From Catenaria anguillulae PL171 (lineage: Eukaryota > Blastocladiomycota > Blastocladiomycetes > Blastocladiales > Catenariaceae): DNA of 64,000 bases. The notes beneath the pieces were generated by a model. That model saw nothing but the letters and a program-made list of their open reading frames with translations. It was not told the origin of the DNA and did not search any database. Below are positions 10,701 to 20,894 of this stretch, piece by piece. Position 1 is the stretch's first letter; each line of letters begins with the position of its first letter. The translations under genes and the position numbers were made by a program. The DNA lies in contig MCFL01000060.1 in the NCBI GenBank assembly GCA_002102555.1, positions 87,259 to 151,258 of the forward strand, read 5' to 3'.

Positions 10701-12998
10701 ATGACCATTTCTACCCGCAAGTCCGCCCCACTGGCCGCCGATTCGTTCGGCTGCGTCGCCAACTCGCCGACCACTACCAACTTTGAGGACGTCAAGCCCA
10801 TCACGCAACCTCGGTTGCCGTTTCTCGATCTCTTTACCGGACTTGTACACGAAACCGAGCTCGAGAACGTGCCGGCTTTCGTTCAACTCATTCCCTACAC
10901 TCCGCTCTCGCTCGTCGAGCAACAAATCGTTGCCGTGCTCAACGCCGTGCGCAACAAGCGCAACTGGGCCGCCAAGTTTCGCGAGTCGCCCACCATTCGC
11001 GCAAAGTGGCGGCGCGAGCTCGAGTCGCAGTTGACAGAGCGCAACAAACTTCGTGTGCTTCGGTATGCTTTCAAGGAGCTTGCCTGGCAAGCCGAGCACG
11101 AGCCATTGGCCGCCGGACCGGACAACGTGTTTGCGTCGGATTCGTTGTTGCCCGCGGCGACCCGCATGCGACTGGTTGAGTTGGCGGCCAATCTCGAAGA
11201 TGTGCCTGAGCACAAGAAGGATTGGCACCCAAAGTCGAACGACCAAGTACTCGATCTCGTCCACCCGTCGCTGTTCCCTGTCGTTTACGGCAGGACATGC
11301 GCATTTCCGCCCGAGCAGCGCGCAAACTCGGTTAAAGAATCGGTGGCGAGGGCAGGCGGGCAAGGCGGCGGCGTCGTACAGCCGCCAACCGAGGTGCCGC
11401 AGCCCTATGACGAGCGCTTCTTGTCCAAGCAGTTCCAATGGCTGCCTGCCGAGATCCAAGTTGATGCCAAGGGCAAGTCGGCACAGTTTGTGTCGTACAT
11501 CAACAATTTGCACCCGGACGTCCACCCCGAGCTGTATGATGTGTTGGCCGATGTGTTTGCAAGCATGATTCCGCTGTTTGAGCAGGCGCTCGTGCGCATT
11601 GATTGCCCGCGACCCATCCGCATTTGTCTCTGTACGTCAGTGAGTCCTTGGCCCATCCTTCCTCGTGGCCACTCGCTGACCTTTTCTCTGATCCATTTCA
11701 CGTTTTGCATAATAGCACCTGACGTTTGGTACAACGCGATTCCCATCGAATCAGGCGAATCCGAACCTGAACCTGTCTGGCCAGAGATCGATTTCAATGG
11801 CGGCTGGCCAGACGAGCAACAAGAAGAAATGGCTGTGCAACAAGACGACTTCGACTACTTGGAAGCCTGGGGAAGGAGATTCGAATACAAGCACGACATC
11901 TTGCCACTGTTTGCAATTGATGGTGGCAGTGATGTGGGTGCCCTCGGTGACGACGACAACATGGACCTAGATACGGCAAGCGAGAGCGAGGGGATCATGA
12001 CGGCCGCCGAGATGCTTGAAGAGATTGGGTCGATGAGCGAGTCCGAGTCCGAAGACCCGTCATACGTTGTGCCAGAGATTCAAGTCGACGAACAAGCGTA
12101 CCTGGTCGAGGATCCAGAGTATCCGTATGAGTATTACTCGACAAATGCGCTTAAAAAGTTTGTGACCGCGCCAATTGGGGTGACGGGCCAGCCCGAAGGA
12201 ATGGCGGCGTTTGAAGAGGACGGGTTTGAGTTGTACCGCCCCAAAGTGCCCCGTCACTTTGTTCCGCCCGCGCCCGTGGACGTGCCCACCATGTCGCCAC
12301 ACTCGCAGCTTGCGGGCAAGCGCCTTCAAGTCATTGTCAAGCTCGCCAACATCCATCTCACGCCCGACAACCCGACCTATCCCGGCGGCTCGTGGCATGT
12401 CGAAGGCATGCTCAACGAGTCCATCATTGCGACTGGTCTCTATTACTACGCCATGGATAACATCACCGAGTCGCGCTTGCATTTCCGTTCCTTTGTCCAA
12501 CCCCCGACTGTCAATCACGGCCAGCGAGACGTGTTAGTGGACATTTACGGGCTCAGCGCTAGTAACCTGGGATTGGCTCTGTGTCAAGGCAAGGGCTATA
12601 TCACCGCTCACGAGGGTCGCGCTGTCGTCTTTCCCAACCTGTACCAGCACAAGGTGTTCCCATTCGAGCTCGAGGACAAGTCTCGCCCTGGGTATCGCAA
12701 GATCTTGGCCTTTTTCTTGATTGATCCCGCTCGATCCGAATCCGGTGACGTGTTGTCGTCAGCCATGGTTCCGCCGCAGCAAGCCGATTGGTTGGCGCGC
12801 GAATTTGTCAAGGATGAGAGGAACCCTGTCGGTGCACGGTTGCCGGCAGAGTTGGTTGAGATGATTGGCGACCAGGTGGCCATGACGATGGAACAGGCAA
12901 AGGAGATTCGGCTGGAGCTGATGGAGGAGCGGTCGATGAGCGTCAGTACCAGTAACGAGCTGACGTATGGTGCAGTGTACAACTTGTGTGAGCACTGA
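10701..12998 (+). CDS. DUF4246 family protein
   Basis: One intron (11632-11715, 84 nt, GTACGT..TAG) gives 737 aa. ATG 10701 is preferred over in-frame ATG 10629, which adds a Pro-rich leader. Family signatures are strong: DWHPKSNDQVLDLVHPSLFP then VVYGRT, the FQWLPAEI and YINNLHPDVHPELY segments, WHVEGMLNESIIATGLYYY, DIYGLSAS, the EGRAVVFPNLYQHKV block, and KSRPGYRKILAFFLIDP with VPPQQADW. In fungi these proteins look like diverged 2-oxoglutarate/iron oxygenases (WHVEG..N..I), but no substrate is established. An acidic insertion with D/E runs (residues about 420-470) is lineage specific. A truncated relative lies at 22762-23098. Confidence 0.88.
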   Translation: MTISTRKSAPLAADSFGCVANSPTTTNFEDVKPITQPRLPFLDLFTGLVHETELENVPAFVQLIPYTPLSLVEQQIVAVLNAVRNKRNWAAKFRESPTIRAKWRRELESQLTERNKLRVLRYAFKELAWQAEHEPLAAGPDNVFASDSLLPAATRMRLVELAANLEDVPEHKKDWHPKSNDQVLDLVHPSLFPVVYGRTCAFPPEQRANSVKESVARAGGQGGGVVQPPTEVPQPYDERFLSKQFQWLPAEIQVDAKGKSAQFVSYINNLHPDVHPELYDVLADVFASMIPLFEQALVRIDCPRPIRICLCTSVSPWPILPRGHSLTFSLIHFTFCIIAPDVWYNAIPIESGESEPEPVWPEIDFNGGWPDEQQEEMAVQQDDFDYLEAWGRRFEYKHDILPLFAIDGGSDVGALGDDDNMDLDTASESEGIMTAAEMLEEIGSMSESESEDPSYVVPEIQVDEQAYLVEDPEYPYEYYSTNALKKFVTAPIGVTGQPEGMAAFEEDGFELYRPKVPRHFVPPAPVDVPTMSPHSQLAGKRLQVIVKLANIHLTPDNPTYPGGSWHVEGMLNESIIATGLYYYAMDNITESRLHFRSFVQPPTVNHGQRDVLVDIYGLSASNLGLALCQGKGYITAHEGRAVVFPNLYQHKVFPFELEDKSRPGYRKILAFFLIDPARSESGDVLSSAMVPPQQADWLAREFVKDERNPVGARLPAELVEMIGDQVAMTMEQAKEIRLELMEERSMSVSTSNELTYGAVYNLCEH

Positions 12999-13899
12999 TC
13001 CGATTTCTGTGCGTGTCGATTCAGGGTGTGTGGATTGGTTTTGTGACGATCCTCGATCGTAACCACCCGATGGGTGGCCAATGATCTGGGACAGATCAAG
13101 CCCGACGCTCAAGATGTTTCGAGTCAGGAGGTTGCCACCTGGGAACAGTGTGCAAGCTGGCGTAAGCGGATGGGCCGACGAGCCGTGACCCATAAAGAGA
13201 CAGCACCCCCCCATTTTTTGCTGATTCTCTTCCGGCTTTTTTCGTCTCATCCTGTCCAGGTAACTTACGCTAGTTTCTCTGTTCTCAGGTCCGTTGGTTT
13301 ACTCATCCCCATTTCTGCTTGCCACCTTTGCCCTTCTTGTCTCGCACCTTCTCTCCCACACATCCCGACCCGTCGCTTGCCCTCGCAGGCCTCGCCCCGT
13401 CTATCCTTCTCCACTCTGTCGTCCACTTTCCCATCTCTGTGTGCTGGCTCCGCCCTTGTCTTCGTCCCCTTTCACCAATGTGTACTCCCTTTCACGCTCT
13501 GTTCTGTTCTTTCGTCCCATCAGCATCTTGTACCCTTTCAGTTCTTCTGTCTTCTCATGTTGTTTCATCATTTCATTGATTCGTTCAATAAATTCCGGCT
13601 CTTTTCGTCTCATCCTGTCCAGGTAACTTACGCTAGTTTCTCTGTTCTCAGGACCCGAGGCACAAGCCGGCCCTTTACAGCGAAGGGCAACACACGCTGC
13701 ACAGTTTACATGGTGTCGCTTCAATCATTACCTTAGCTGTCGACTTGGTATGTAAACTAGAAGTATGGTGTTCGTATACTTGTCGTGCATTACAAGGTCC
13801 AATGGCGGGCCATGTCTCACATTTATCAATATCTCAGTTTGCATCTTGCCCACCGATCGCTGCTTGCTTCGCCGATTCAACATCATGAGAAGCCTTGCC
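12999..13899. other. Gene-poor pyrimidine-rich stretch
   Basis: Strongly C/T-rich on the plus strand between 13200 and 13650. Open frames here are Ser/Pro/Leu/Phe-rich and have no domain, so I treat them as composition artefacts. It holds a 58-bp direct repeat (separate entry). Confidence 0.5.
13232..13652. repeat. 58-bp direct repeat pair, 363 bp apart
   Basis: Positions 13232-13289 and 13595-13652 match at 57 of 58 bases. The shared block begins CCGGCT and contains GTAACTTACGC and TTTCTCTGTTCTCAGG, so each copy looks like a miniature intron start and end. The 305 bp between the copies are unique, pyrimidine-rich DNA. Confidence 0.9.
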
Positions 13900-13903
13900 T
13901 TAA

Positions 13904-14633
13904 CCCCTATGGGACCACAGATCTGCACGCACGATACATGAATTTTCAAAGCTCTTTTTCACGCCCATTTCCATGTGAAAATAACTGGAAAAGAATTTGA
14001 ATGAAACGTCGAAGCCGTGAGCTTTATCATCATGCCATAATTTAACAGTTATGTTGGGATGGGGCCAAGGGAAGGACAGGGCAATTTTACACGGACTGCA
14101 TGGCGTGAACACAGTGGCAAAACCCTGTGTATCGCGCGATACACAGCAAAATGCATGGCGAAAAATAAAAGCCCGGATTTCGCGGTCTTCAAGGTTTCAA
14201 TTCGCCACGGCCGTTGGCACTCATGTGGGCCTGAGCCATGCGGTCAGTTTGAGCCTATTTGGGGCCGATTTGGTCCGATGTCTGGTGAAGGGGCTTGGTT
14301 CAAAGGTTGAACGTTTGGAACGCCGGTTCGGAAGGAATACTGACCGCAATGAGCTGCAACCGGGCTCAATCGCTTCCTTGAAAGCCAAGGAATCGAATGA
14401 TGCCACGGAAGGCTCGTTGTGAGCTATGGGTGCGGGTCCTTGGATTCCGTGAAAAACGTTTATGAGTCCGTGTGCTTCTTTCATTGGCTCAGTCCGCCCC
14501 TGGTATCGACAGATAGCTGAGACAGTGCATGACAAAACATCATGAAAAATTCAGTGTATTTATTATGCCTGTAGGCCCAGAAAATGCAAAAAACGCGCCC
14601 GTGTATCGCGCGATACACATGGCCCTGTAGGGG
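13904..14633. mobile_element. piggyBac-type non-autonomous element flanked by TTAA
   Basis: A 730-bp segment sits between two TTAA tetranucleotides (13900-13903 and 14634-14637). Its ends are inverted: left CCCCTATGGGACC, right (complement) CCCCTACAGGGCC. TTAA duplication with C-rich termini is the hallmark of piggyBac transposition. An 18-bp perfect palindrome GTGTATCGCGCGATACAC sits 15 bp inside the right end (14601-14618) and recurs internally as part of a 20-bp palindrome at 14126-14145; a related GCACGATACATG occurs near the left end. No transposase is encoded, so it depends on an enzyme from elsewhere. Confidence 0.65.
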
Positions 14634-14637
14634 TTAA

Positions 14638-15941
14638 GCTCGCCTATCTTATTCCTCGATCCTACATCGAATTCCAAGCGATGGCCTATACTCATTTCAA
14701 GCGCATAATCTGTGGGCTGGTTCACGCCGGTACTTGACCAAGTATGCCAACTCGGCAAAAAAATAGGTAAATATTTGCGTATGGAAACAAGTTTCTTCGA
14801 CACGGCGAGCAAGAACGCAACAAGATAGAGCTAAGGCTCAACAAGCGCACAGAAAAGCTCCATGACGCCGCCAGTGAGCGTGCACAATACGACATGGATT
14901 GAAACGAGTTTTCTCTTAACCCCCGCGAAAGCGAGGCAATGGATACGACTCAGCTGCCAGTGGGGTCGGGCCTAAAAAGCTCTCCATTGCGGCAGATGAA
15001 AAGGTACGGGAACTGGCTGGAAACGACAGTGGGGGCCATTGTGACTGGGAATACAGTGGTGCTGGCAACACTGGCAACGTGAACACTGGACCTCATCCGC
15101 CGAACTTGACTCCAACCGTTAGCAGAGAGGAGTACAGGTAGTGAGACAAATCATTCTCGATCTTTTTTCCAGTAGGCCGCTTGACATGTGGCATGCTCAG
15201 CCAGCCAGAACCCCGTGCTGTGATGGGTCCGATCTTGGCCGATTGAGGTTATCTGACAGGGATCGAGTCAAAACACGTCACCAAAAACCTTGTTCGCAGG
15301 GATTCGATAAAAACGCGTAACGATTCACTCTTCAAGCCATGTTCCGCCTCGGTTCCACACATTTCTGCTGGCTCAACGAACTCAAGACGAGACAGTAAGA
15401 GCCATGTATGTACTGGTGAACCCGTACCCACAACAAGTCTACTTACCAATGACTTTGATGTCGTATGGGGCGACCCTGGGCCAGCGTAGGAAAGCACCCC
15501 TATCACGGTGAACGAACGACGAGTCATCCCATGGGACAGCCAAGAGGTCCTTGCCGATCCCCGCAGTCCCACCAGTGCTTGCTTTGGCAAAACGCAAATG
15601 CAGTGATTTGATTTGATCAAGGGGCGGAACCATTCAACCAACGTTGCATCCCTTCCTTCCAAGTATAAACCGCTGTCCGCCCGAGACCTTCCTTGCTTGC
15701 TTCCCTGTTTGAACAAGCCGTAATCAGTATTGCAGACAACGCAATGTGATTTAATCTCCACAGACGTCGGCTTTGGCCTGCTGGGCTACTTAAACCCAGG
15801 CCGGCCCGCCCATGCTCTCCACGTTCAATGTAAACACAACCCTTCAACGTTCCCTTCTTGCAACGCAACATCAATATCTCCTGCCTCCATCATCGAACAC
15901 TCAGTTCTCCCTCCACCATCGTCCTTTCTCCTTCCTTCACC
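14638..15941. other. Gene-poor region with one coding-like relic
   Basis: About 1.3 kb. At 14800-15080 one frame reads a charged helical stretch (ERNKIELRLNKRTEKLHDAA) with a single in-frame stop before continuing, which could be a decayed exon. The rest, including the leader of the first MFS gene (pyrimidine-rich, 15800-15940), shows no gene. Confidence 0.4.
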
Positions 15942-17718
15942 ATGGCGGGCACTTCATTAAGCAATCCCAACAAGAAGGCCGGCTGGCTCGAGCGACACTT
16001 TACCGACTCGCGCCGACGTGCCAGTCCCGAGCAGGTTCGTCCACTCCCCGCCATTTCGTTTTCCCGACACCTGACCAAGCCTTGGGTGGGCGACGCTGTT
16101 CCCACTGCTCACACTCAACCACCTGCTTTGCTGATTTGTACAGATGGAGCGTGAAGCCTACATTTACGGCAACGTCCCCTTCAAACGCTGGCTGTTGATT
16201 CCGGCCTCGGTCATGATCCAACTCGCTGCCGGCTCCTTTTACGCCTGGTCCGTGTACAATGCGCCCATCACCAAGCGCCTGAACGAGGGCAACGACCAAG
16301 ACATTCACGCCGAACTCATTTCCGAAACCTTCTACGCGGCCGTTGCCTCGTTTGGTCTCGCCTGCTTCTTGTGCGGCCCGTGGTTGGAGCGCCATGGCCC
16401 GCGTCGCATGACCATGATTGGCGCCACGCTCTTCTTTATCGGCCAAATGATTACGGTCCTCGCCATGCACGTGCAATCAGTTCCGCTACTCTTCATCGGC
16501 TATGGTGCTATTGGTGGGTTCGGTATTGGCTGCTGTTACTTGATTCCAGTCTCGGTCCTGCAGCAATGGTACCCAGAAAGCAAGGGCTTCAGTGCCGGTG
16601 TGGCCGTCGGCTCGTTTGGTCTGGGTTCCGTGATTGCCAGTTTCACGCAGTCGGCCCTGATTGAGGCCATGGGTGTCATGGGCACGTTCCTGGTCCTTGG
16701 CTGCACCTACTTTGTGGTTCAAATGCTCTCTGCCCTCGTCATGCGCTTCCCACCCCCTGATTTGATGGCGGCCGACTCTGTCAAGAACCAAATTGCCAAG
16801 AGCGGTCTCACCTCTCCCGCTGGCATGCCCGGCCAACATCACGACGAAGAAACGGCCGATGCACACCACCACAACTCGAGCGGCGCCACGGTGACCAACG
16901 TGGACGGATCCGAGCAAGTTCCCATGACGCGCCAACGCCGCAACTCGATTGCAACGTCGGTGCATACGATCGAGAACGTGGACGAGTTCATGCAAGAAAT
17001 CAAGTCAGTCGATTACCGTTTCATTTACATTATCTTCTTCCTCTCCGTCATTCCCGGTCTTGTGCTCGTTTCCCGTGTGGCCGATATGGTCCAGTCTGCC
17101 TTCAAGATGCCGACGTCGACTTCCACTTGGGTTGTTGGTGTCAACGGGTCCGTGCCTTCCCCATTGCTCCCCTGCGCCTTGTCTCACCTGCCTGGTGCTG
17201 ATGGCTAACCTTGACTCATGCTCCTCTTCAACAGTGGCTTCAACGTCATTGGTCGTTTTGCCATCGGTGCTCTCTCGGACAAGGTTCCCCGCTTTGGCTT
17301 GCTCATGTCTTGCATGATCCTCTCGATTGGTGCCATGGTGGCCATGTATATTTCGCTCTCCAACCTCATGTTCGAACTGTTCATTGCCTCCATGTGGATG
17401 CTCACTGGCCTGTACGGTGGCGCCTGCGCCGTTGTCCCTGGTATTCTCGGTGCCGTCTTTGGGTCCAGGCACATTTCCGGCTTGTACGGCGCGGCCATGA
17501 CGGCCTGGGCCGCTGGCGGTGTGATTGGTGGTGTCGGTTTCACGGCGCTTATCAAGGGCCAGCGCCAAGCCGGTGTTGCGGCCAACCACGTCTACGACTT
17601 GTGCTTGTACTCGATGATCCCGTTGGCGGCGCTCGGATGCGTCATTTTGACCTTGTTCATGATTCGCCGTCGCAAGATCAAGGCCAACAGCAAGCCCGTC
17701 CAAACTCACGCCCACTAG
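15942..17718 (+). CDS. MFS transporter, oxalate/formate antiporter-like, copy 1
   Basis: Exons 15942-16034, 16144-17147 and 17235-17718 encode 526 aa (introns 109 and 87 nt). It should be a 12-helix plasma- or organelle-membrane transporter of small organic anions, judged from OFA-family features: AAGSFYAWSVYNAPITKRLN in helix 1, GPWLERHGPRRMTMIG in the helix 2-3 loop, a glycine-rich stretch IGGFGIGCCYLIPVSVLQQW, then GRFAIGALSDKVPRFG in the second half. A long cytosolic loop (His/Ser-rich, residues about 245-290) separates the two six-helix halves. The real substrate is unknown. It is about 75% identical to the next copy by eye. The short first exon (31 codons, RHFTDSRRRASPEQ) is conserved in both copies. 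Confidence 0.88.
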
Positions 17719-18836
17719 GCGTCCCGTGGCATACACGCCAATGTCCATCTGTAACGGATGTTGAGCCTGATCGTAAACCCTCCTTTTGCACCTAGATTTC
17801 TACTTTTTTTTCGACCTGATCTGTCTGTTTTTTTTTCCGTTTCCTTTTGCTCCATCGTTTGTTCATCCATTCCCCGGTATTGATGCCCCAGTTTTTTGCT
17901 TTTTCTTCCTCTCTGTATGGCTTAGCGAACGTTGTGTGCTTCCATGCTGCTCTCCCGTCTTGGCCTAGCTGTTCTCGTTCAGGTTGGTTGCATTTAGTCT
18001 CGCTATATCCATTTTGTTCGATCGGCTCCCTTTTCCCGTACACCATTCACTTGACTGTCGGCGTGATCCAATAAATGACTGATCTTCCCTTTTTCATTTT
18101 CCCTTGCCTGCGCGCAAACTCCCCTGCTTTGAATAGAGACCACAGGCAGGATTTTTCGCACCCCTAAGTGAGACCTTGTACTCACCGCTAACATTTGCGA
18201 AAGATTTGTTCATCGGCGGCCCTTTTCACAGATGTTTGTCACCGACTCACACTTTGTAAACTGTGATTCTCAAATCTTTATCACATTCTTGAGCGGTCTC
18301 ACCTTCCACACTTGGTGTCACCACGTACTGCTAAAGCCGGCTGGTCTCACCGCTTGACGTTTCATCAGCGATTAATGTTGCAATCATTTGCAAAAAGATG
18401 TGTGCGAATAATCCTGCCTGTGGTCTCTAATTTGCAGAATCTGACCAATCTCTTGCTGTCGCCGAAACACTGGCGGCGTTTGCAATTGTCTGCGATTAAA
18501 TTTCACTTCGAGTGATCGCCTCTGCTGTGACGCGTTCGCTGGTTACCATGAGGGACATACGCAGCCTTGAGCGACACAGAAAGTTGCGAACACATTGAAA
18601 ACTTTATACCCGGAATGGCGTGGGTGTGCCCTATCATTTACCGTTGAGTTCTCTTATGATAATTAACTTATTTGGGAGCCGATCGCTTCAGAGCTGCCGA
18701 CATAAAGGGTCCATACCTCGCTGTCTTCGCACACGCTATCCTCCCAGCTTCAAACGAATGCAAACAGCATGGCTGCCCTGTAATAGCGTCAACGACATAG
18801 ATTTCACCCAGAGCACTCCATTGCACACCTTTCACA
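17719..18836. other. Intergenic between the tandem MFS genes
   Basis: T-rich 3' region of copy 1 (17790-18060), then a mariner-type MITE (18136-18427, separate entry), then the upstream region of copy 2. No other gene seen. Confidence 0.6.
18136..18427. mobile_element. Mariner-type MITE with TA target duplication
   Basis: A 292-bp element with near-perfect inverted ends: left GAGACCACAGGCAGGATTTT then TCGCA, right the same on the complement with one change (TTATTCGCA). It is bounded by TA on both sides (18134-18135 and 18428-18429). It has no coding capacity. Size, inverted ends and TA duplication fit Stowaway-like, Tc1/mariner-mobilised elements. It sits in the promoter region of the second MFS gene. 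Confidence 0.7.
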
Positions 18837-20553
18837 ATGGTCACCTCTCCAACTACCAAGCCCTCCAAGGGAAATTGGCTCAAGCGCCACTTTACCGACT
18901 CGCGCAGGCGCGCTTCTCCAGAACAGGTCCTTACCTCCACGCACTGCTGATGCAGGGTGATGAAACTGACAAACTGTGCGTACCTGAATGCGATGGAAAT
19001 AGATGGAGCGTGAAGCATACCTCTACGGATCAGTACCATTCAAACGCTCAGCATTGATTCCCGCCGCGGTCTTCATTCAGCTGTCGGCCGGTTCGTTTTA
19101 CGCCTGGTCCGTCTACAACGGACCGATTACCAAGCGCATGAACGAAGGAAACAGCCACGACATTCACGCCGAACTCATTTCCGAAACCTTCTACGCGGCC
19201 GTCGCCTCATTCGGTCTTGCATGCTTCTTGTGTGGGCCGTGGTTGGAACGCCATGGCCCCCGCCGCATGACCATGGTGGGCGCATCCATGTTTTTCATTG
19301 GCCAAATGCTTACAGTGCTTGCTATGCACTTGCAATCGGTTCCGCTACTCTTCATCGGCTATGGTGCTATCGGCGGGTTCGGTATTGGCTGCTGCTACTT
19401 GATTCCAGTCTCGGTCCTGCAGCAGTGGTACCCAGAAAGCAAGGGGTTCAGTGCCGGTGTGGCCGTCGGCTCGTTTGGTCTCGGTTCCGTGATTGCTAGT
19501 TTCACTCAAGCCGCCCTCATCAACGCCATGGGCATTATGAACACGTTTCTCGTGCTTGGCTGCACCTACTTTGGCTTGCAAATGCTTTCTGCGCTCGTGA
19601 TGCGGTTCCCGCCACCCGACTTGATGGCAGCTGCTGTCAATGCTCAATCTGGCGTTGTCAAAACTGGACTGACCCCGACAGACCACCCAAACAACGTTCC
19701 CGAACAGCCGCCCAGTACCTCACCGACGCCTCATGACGATCACGCACATCAGGATGGCGAGGCCGGCGGCACACAATCTAGCCATGCTCTCGCGGCGAGC
19801 GCATCGCCTGAACCAGCTGCTACGGCGGGGAACCCAGAGCCGCTCGGCGCATTGCGACACCGCCGGTCGTCTACAGCGCTCTCGATTCACACGATTGAAA
19901 ACCTGGACGAGTTTATGCAAGACATCAAGTCGGCCGATTACTGGTTCATCTATGTCATCTTTTTCCTGGCCGTCATTCCAGGCCTCGTGATTGTTTCGCG
20001 CGTTGCCGACATGGTCCAGTCTGCGTTCCTCAAGCCTGCAGCAACGTCCACGTGGGTTGTAGGCGTCAATGGCGGATTCAACGTACTTGGCCGGTTCGCC
20101 ATAGGCGCCCTCTCGGACAAGGTCCCGCGTTTTGGTCTGCTCATGGGATGCATTGTGCTGACCATTTGCGTCATGGTAACCATGTTCATCTCGCTGTCCA
20201 ATCTTATGTTTGAGCTGTTTATCGTTTCCATGTGGATGCTCACCGGTCTCTATGGCGGGGCTTGTGCTGTGGTTCCGGGGATTATTGGCGAGGTGTTTGG
20301 ATCCAAGCACATCTCGGGACTGTACGGGGCGGCCATGACCGCGTGGGCGGCGGGTGGCGTCATTGGCGGCGTGGGATTCACGGCGCTCATCAAGGGCCAG
20401 CGGGAGGCAGGCGTGGCCGCAAATCACGTCTATGATTTGTGCTTGTACTCGATGATTCCGTTGGCCGCGCTTGGCGCCATCATCTTGACTGTGTTTATGA
20501 TTCGGAGGCGGAAAGCGAATGGTGGGAAACCGTTGCAGACCCATGCGCATTAG
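18837..20553 (+). CDS. MFS transporter, oxalate/formate antiporter-like, copy 2
   Basis: Exons 18837-18926 and 19003-20553 encode 546 aa (one 76-nt intron). Same architecture as copy 1: 30-residue leader (KRHFTDSRRRASPEQ), MEREAYLYGSVPFKR, LSAGSFYAWSVYN in helix 1, GPWLERHGPRRMTM, IGGFGIGCCYLIPVSV, then GGFNVLGRFAIGALSDKV. The central cytosolic loop is longer and Ala/Ser/Pro-rich. The second intron of copy 1, which splits the VVGVNG-GF junction, is absent: the coding sequence runs straight through. The first intron is kept at the same codon. This is a tandem duplicate with precise intron loss in copy 2, or gain in copy 1. Substrate unknown. Confidence 0.88.
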
Positions 20554-20894
20554 CTGATGAGGGACTTGTCTTCAAGTTGCTTTTCTGTTTGAATGATTGG
20601 TTCGATGCTGTTATCATTGTCACGTAGACCTCTCTGTGATACTCCCAACATTCATATCTGCGTTGCATGCCGTATTTGTTAACACTACCCATCAACCGTT
20701 GGATTTCATATACTTAATGCTTCTTTCAAATTGGTCGCTTATATGTACTGTCCGTTGCGATGAAGACGTAGCACACGTCTACGCTCCGATTCACTGATGA
20801 CGGCCACGGCATTCGACGACGACTTCATTACCTCGCATGAATGATTTGGTACATGTCAACTTTCAGCATTAATCAAAATCCAAGGGAAGAAACC
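20554..20894. other. Intergenic
   Basis: About 340 bp between the second MFS gene and the F-box gene. Nothing recognised. Confidence 0.5.

Noticed and set aside
13294-13626. Open frame of 110 codons rich in Ser, Pro, Leu, Phe
   Set aside because: Product of the C/T-rich composition; no domain, leader or splice context.
14901-14935. Second CTTAACCCCC site, considered as another piggyBac-type end
   Set aside because: No partner inverted end with TTAA within a plausible distance.
15249-15761. 170-codon minus-strand open frame
   Set aside because: No ATG supported by context, no domain, and composition unlike neighbouring genes.
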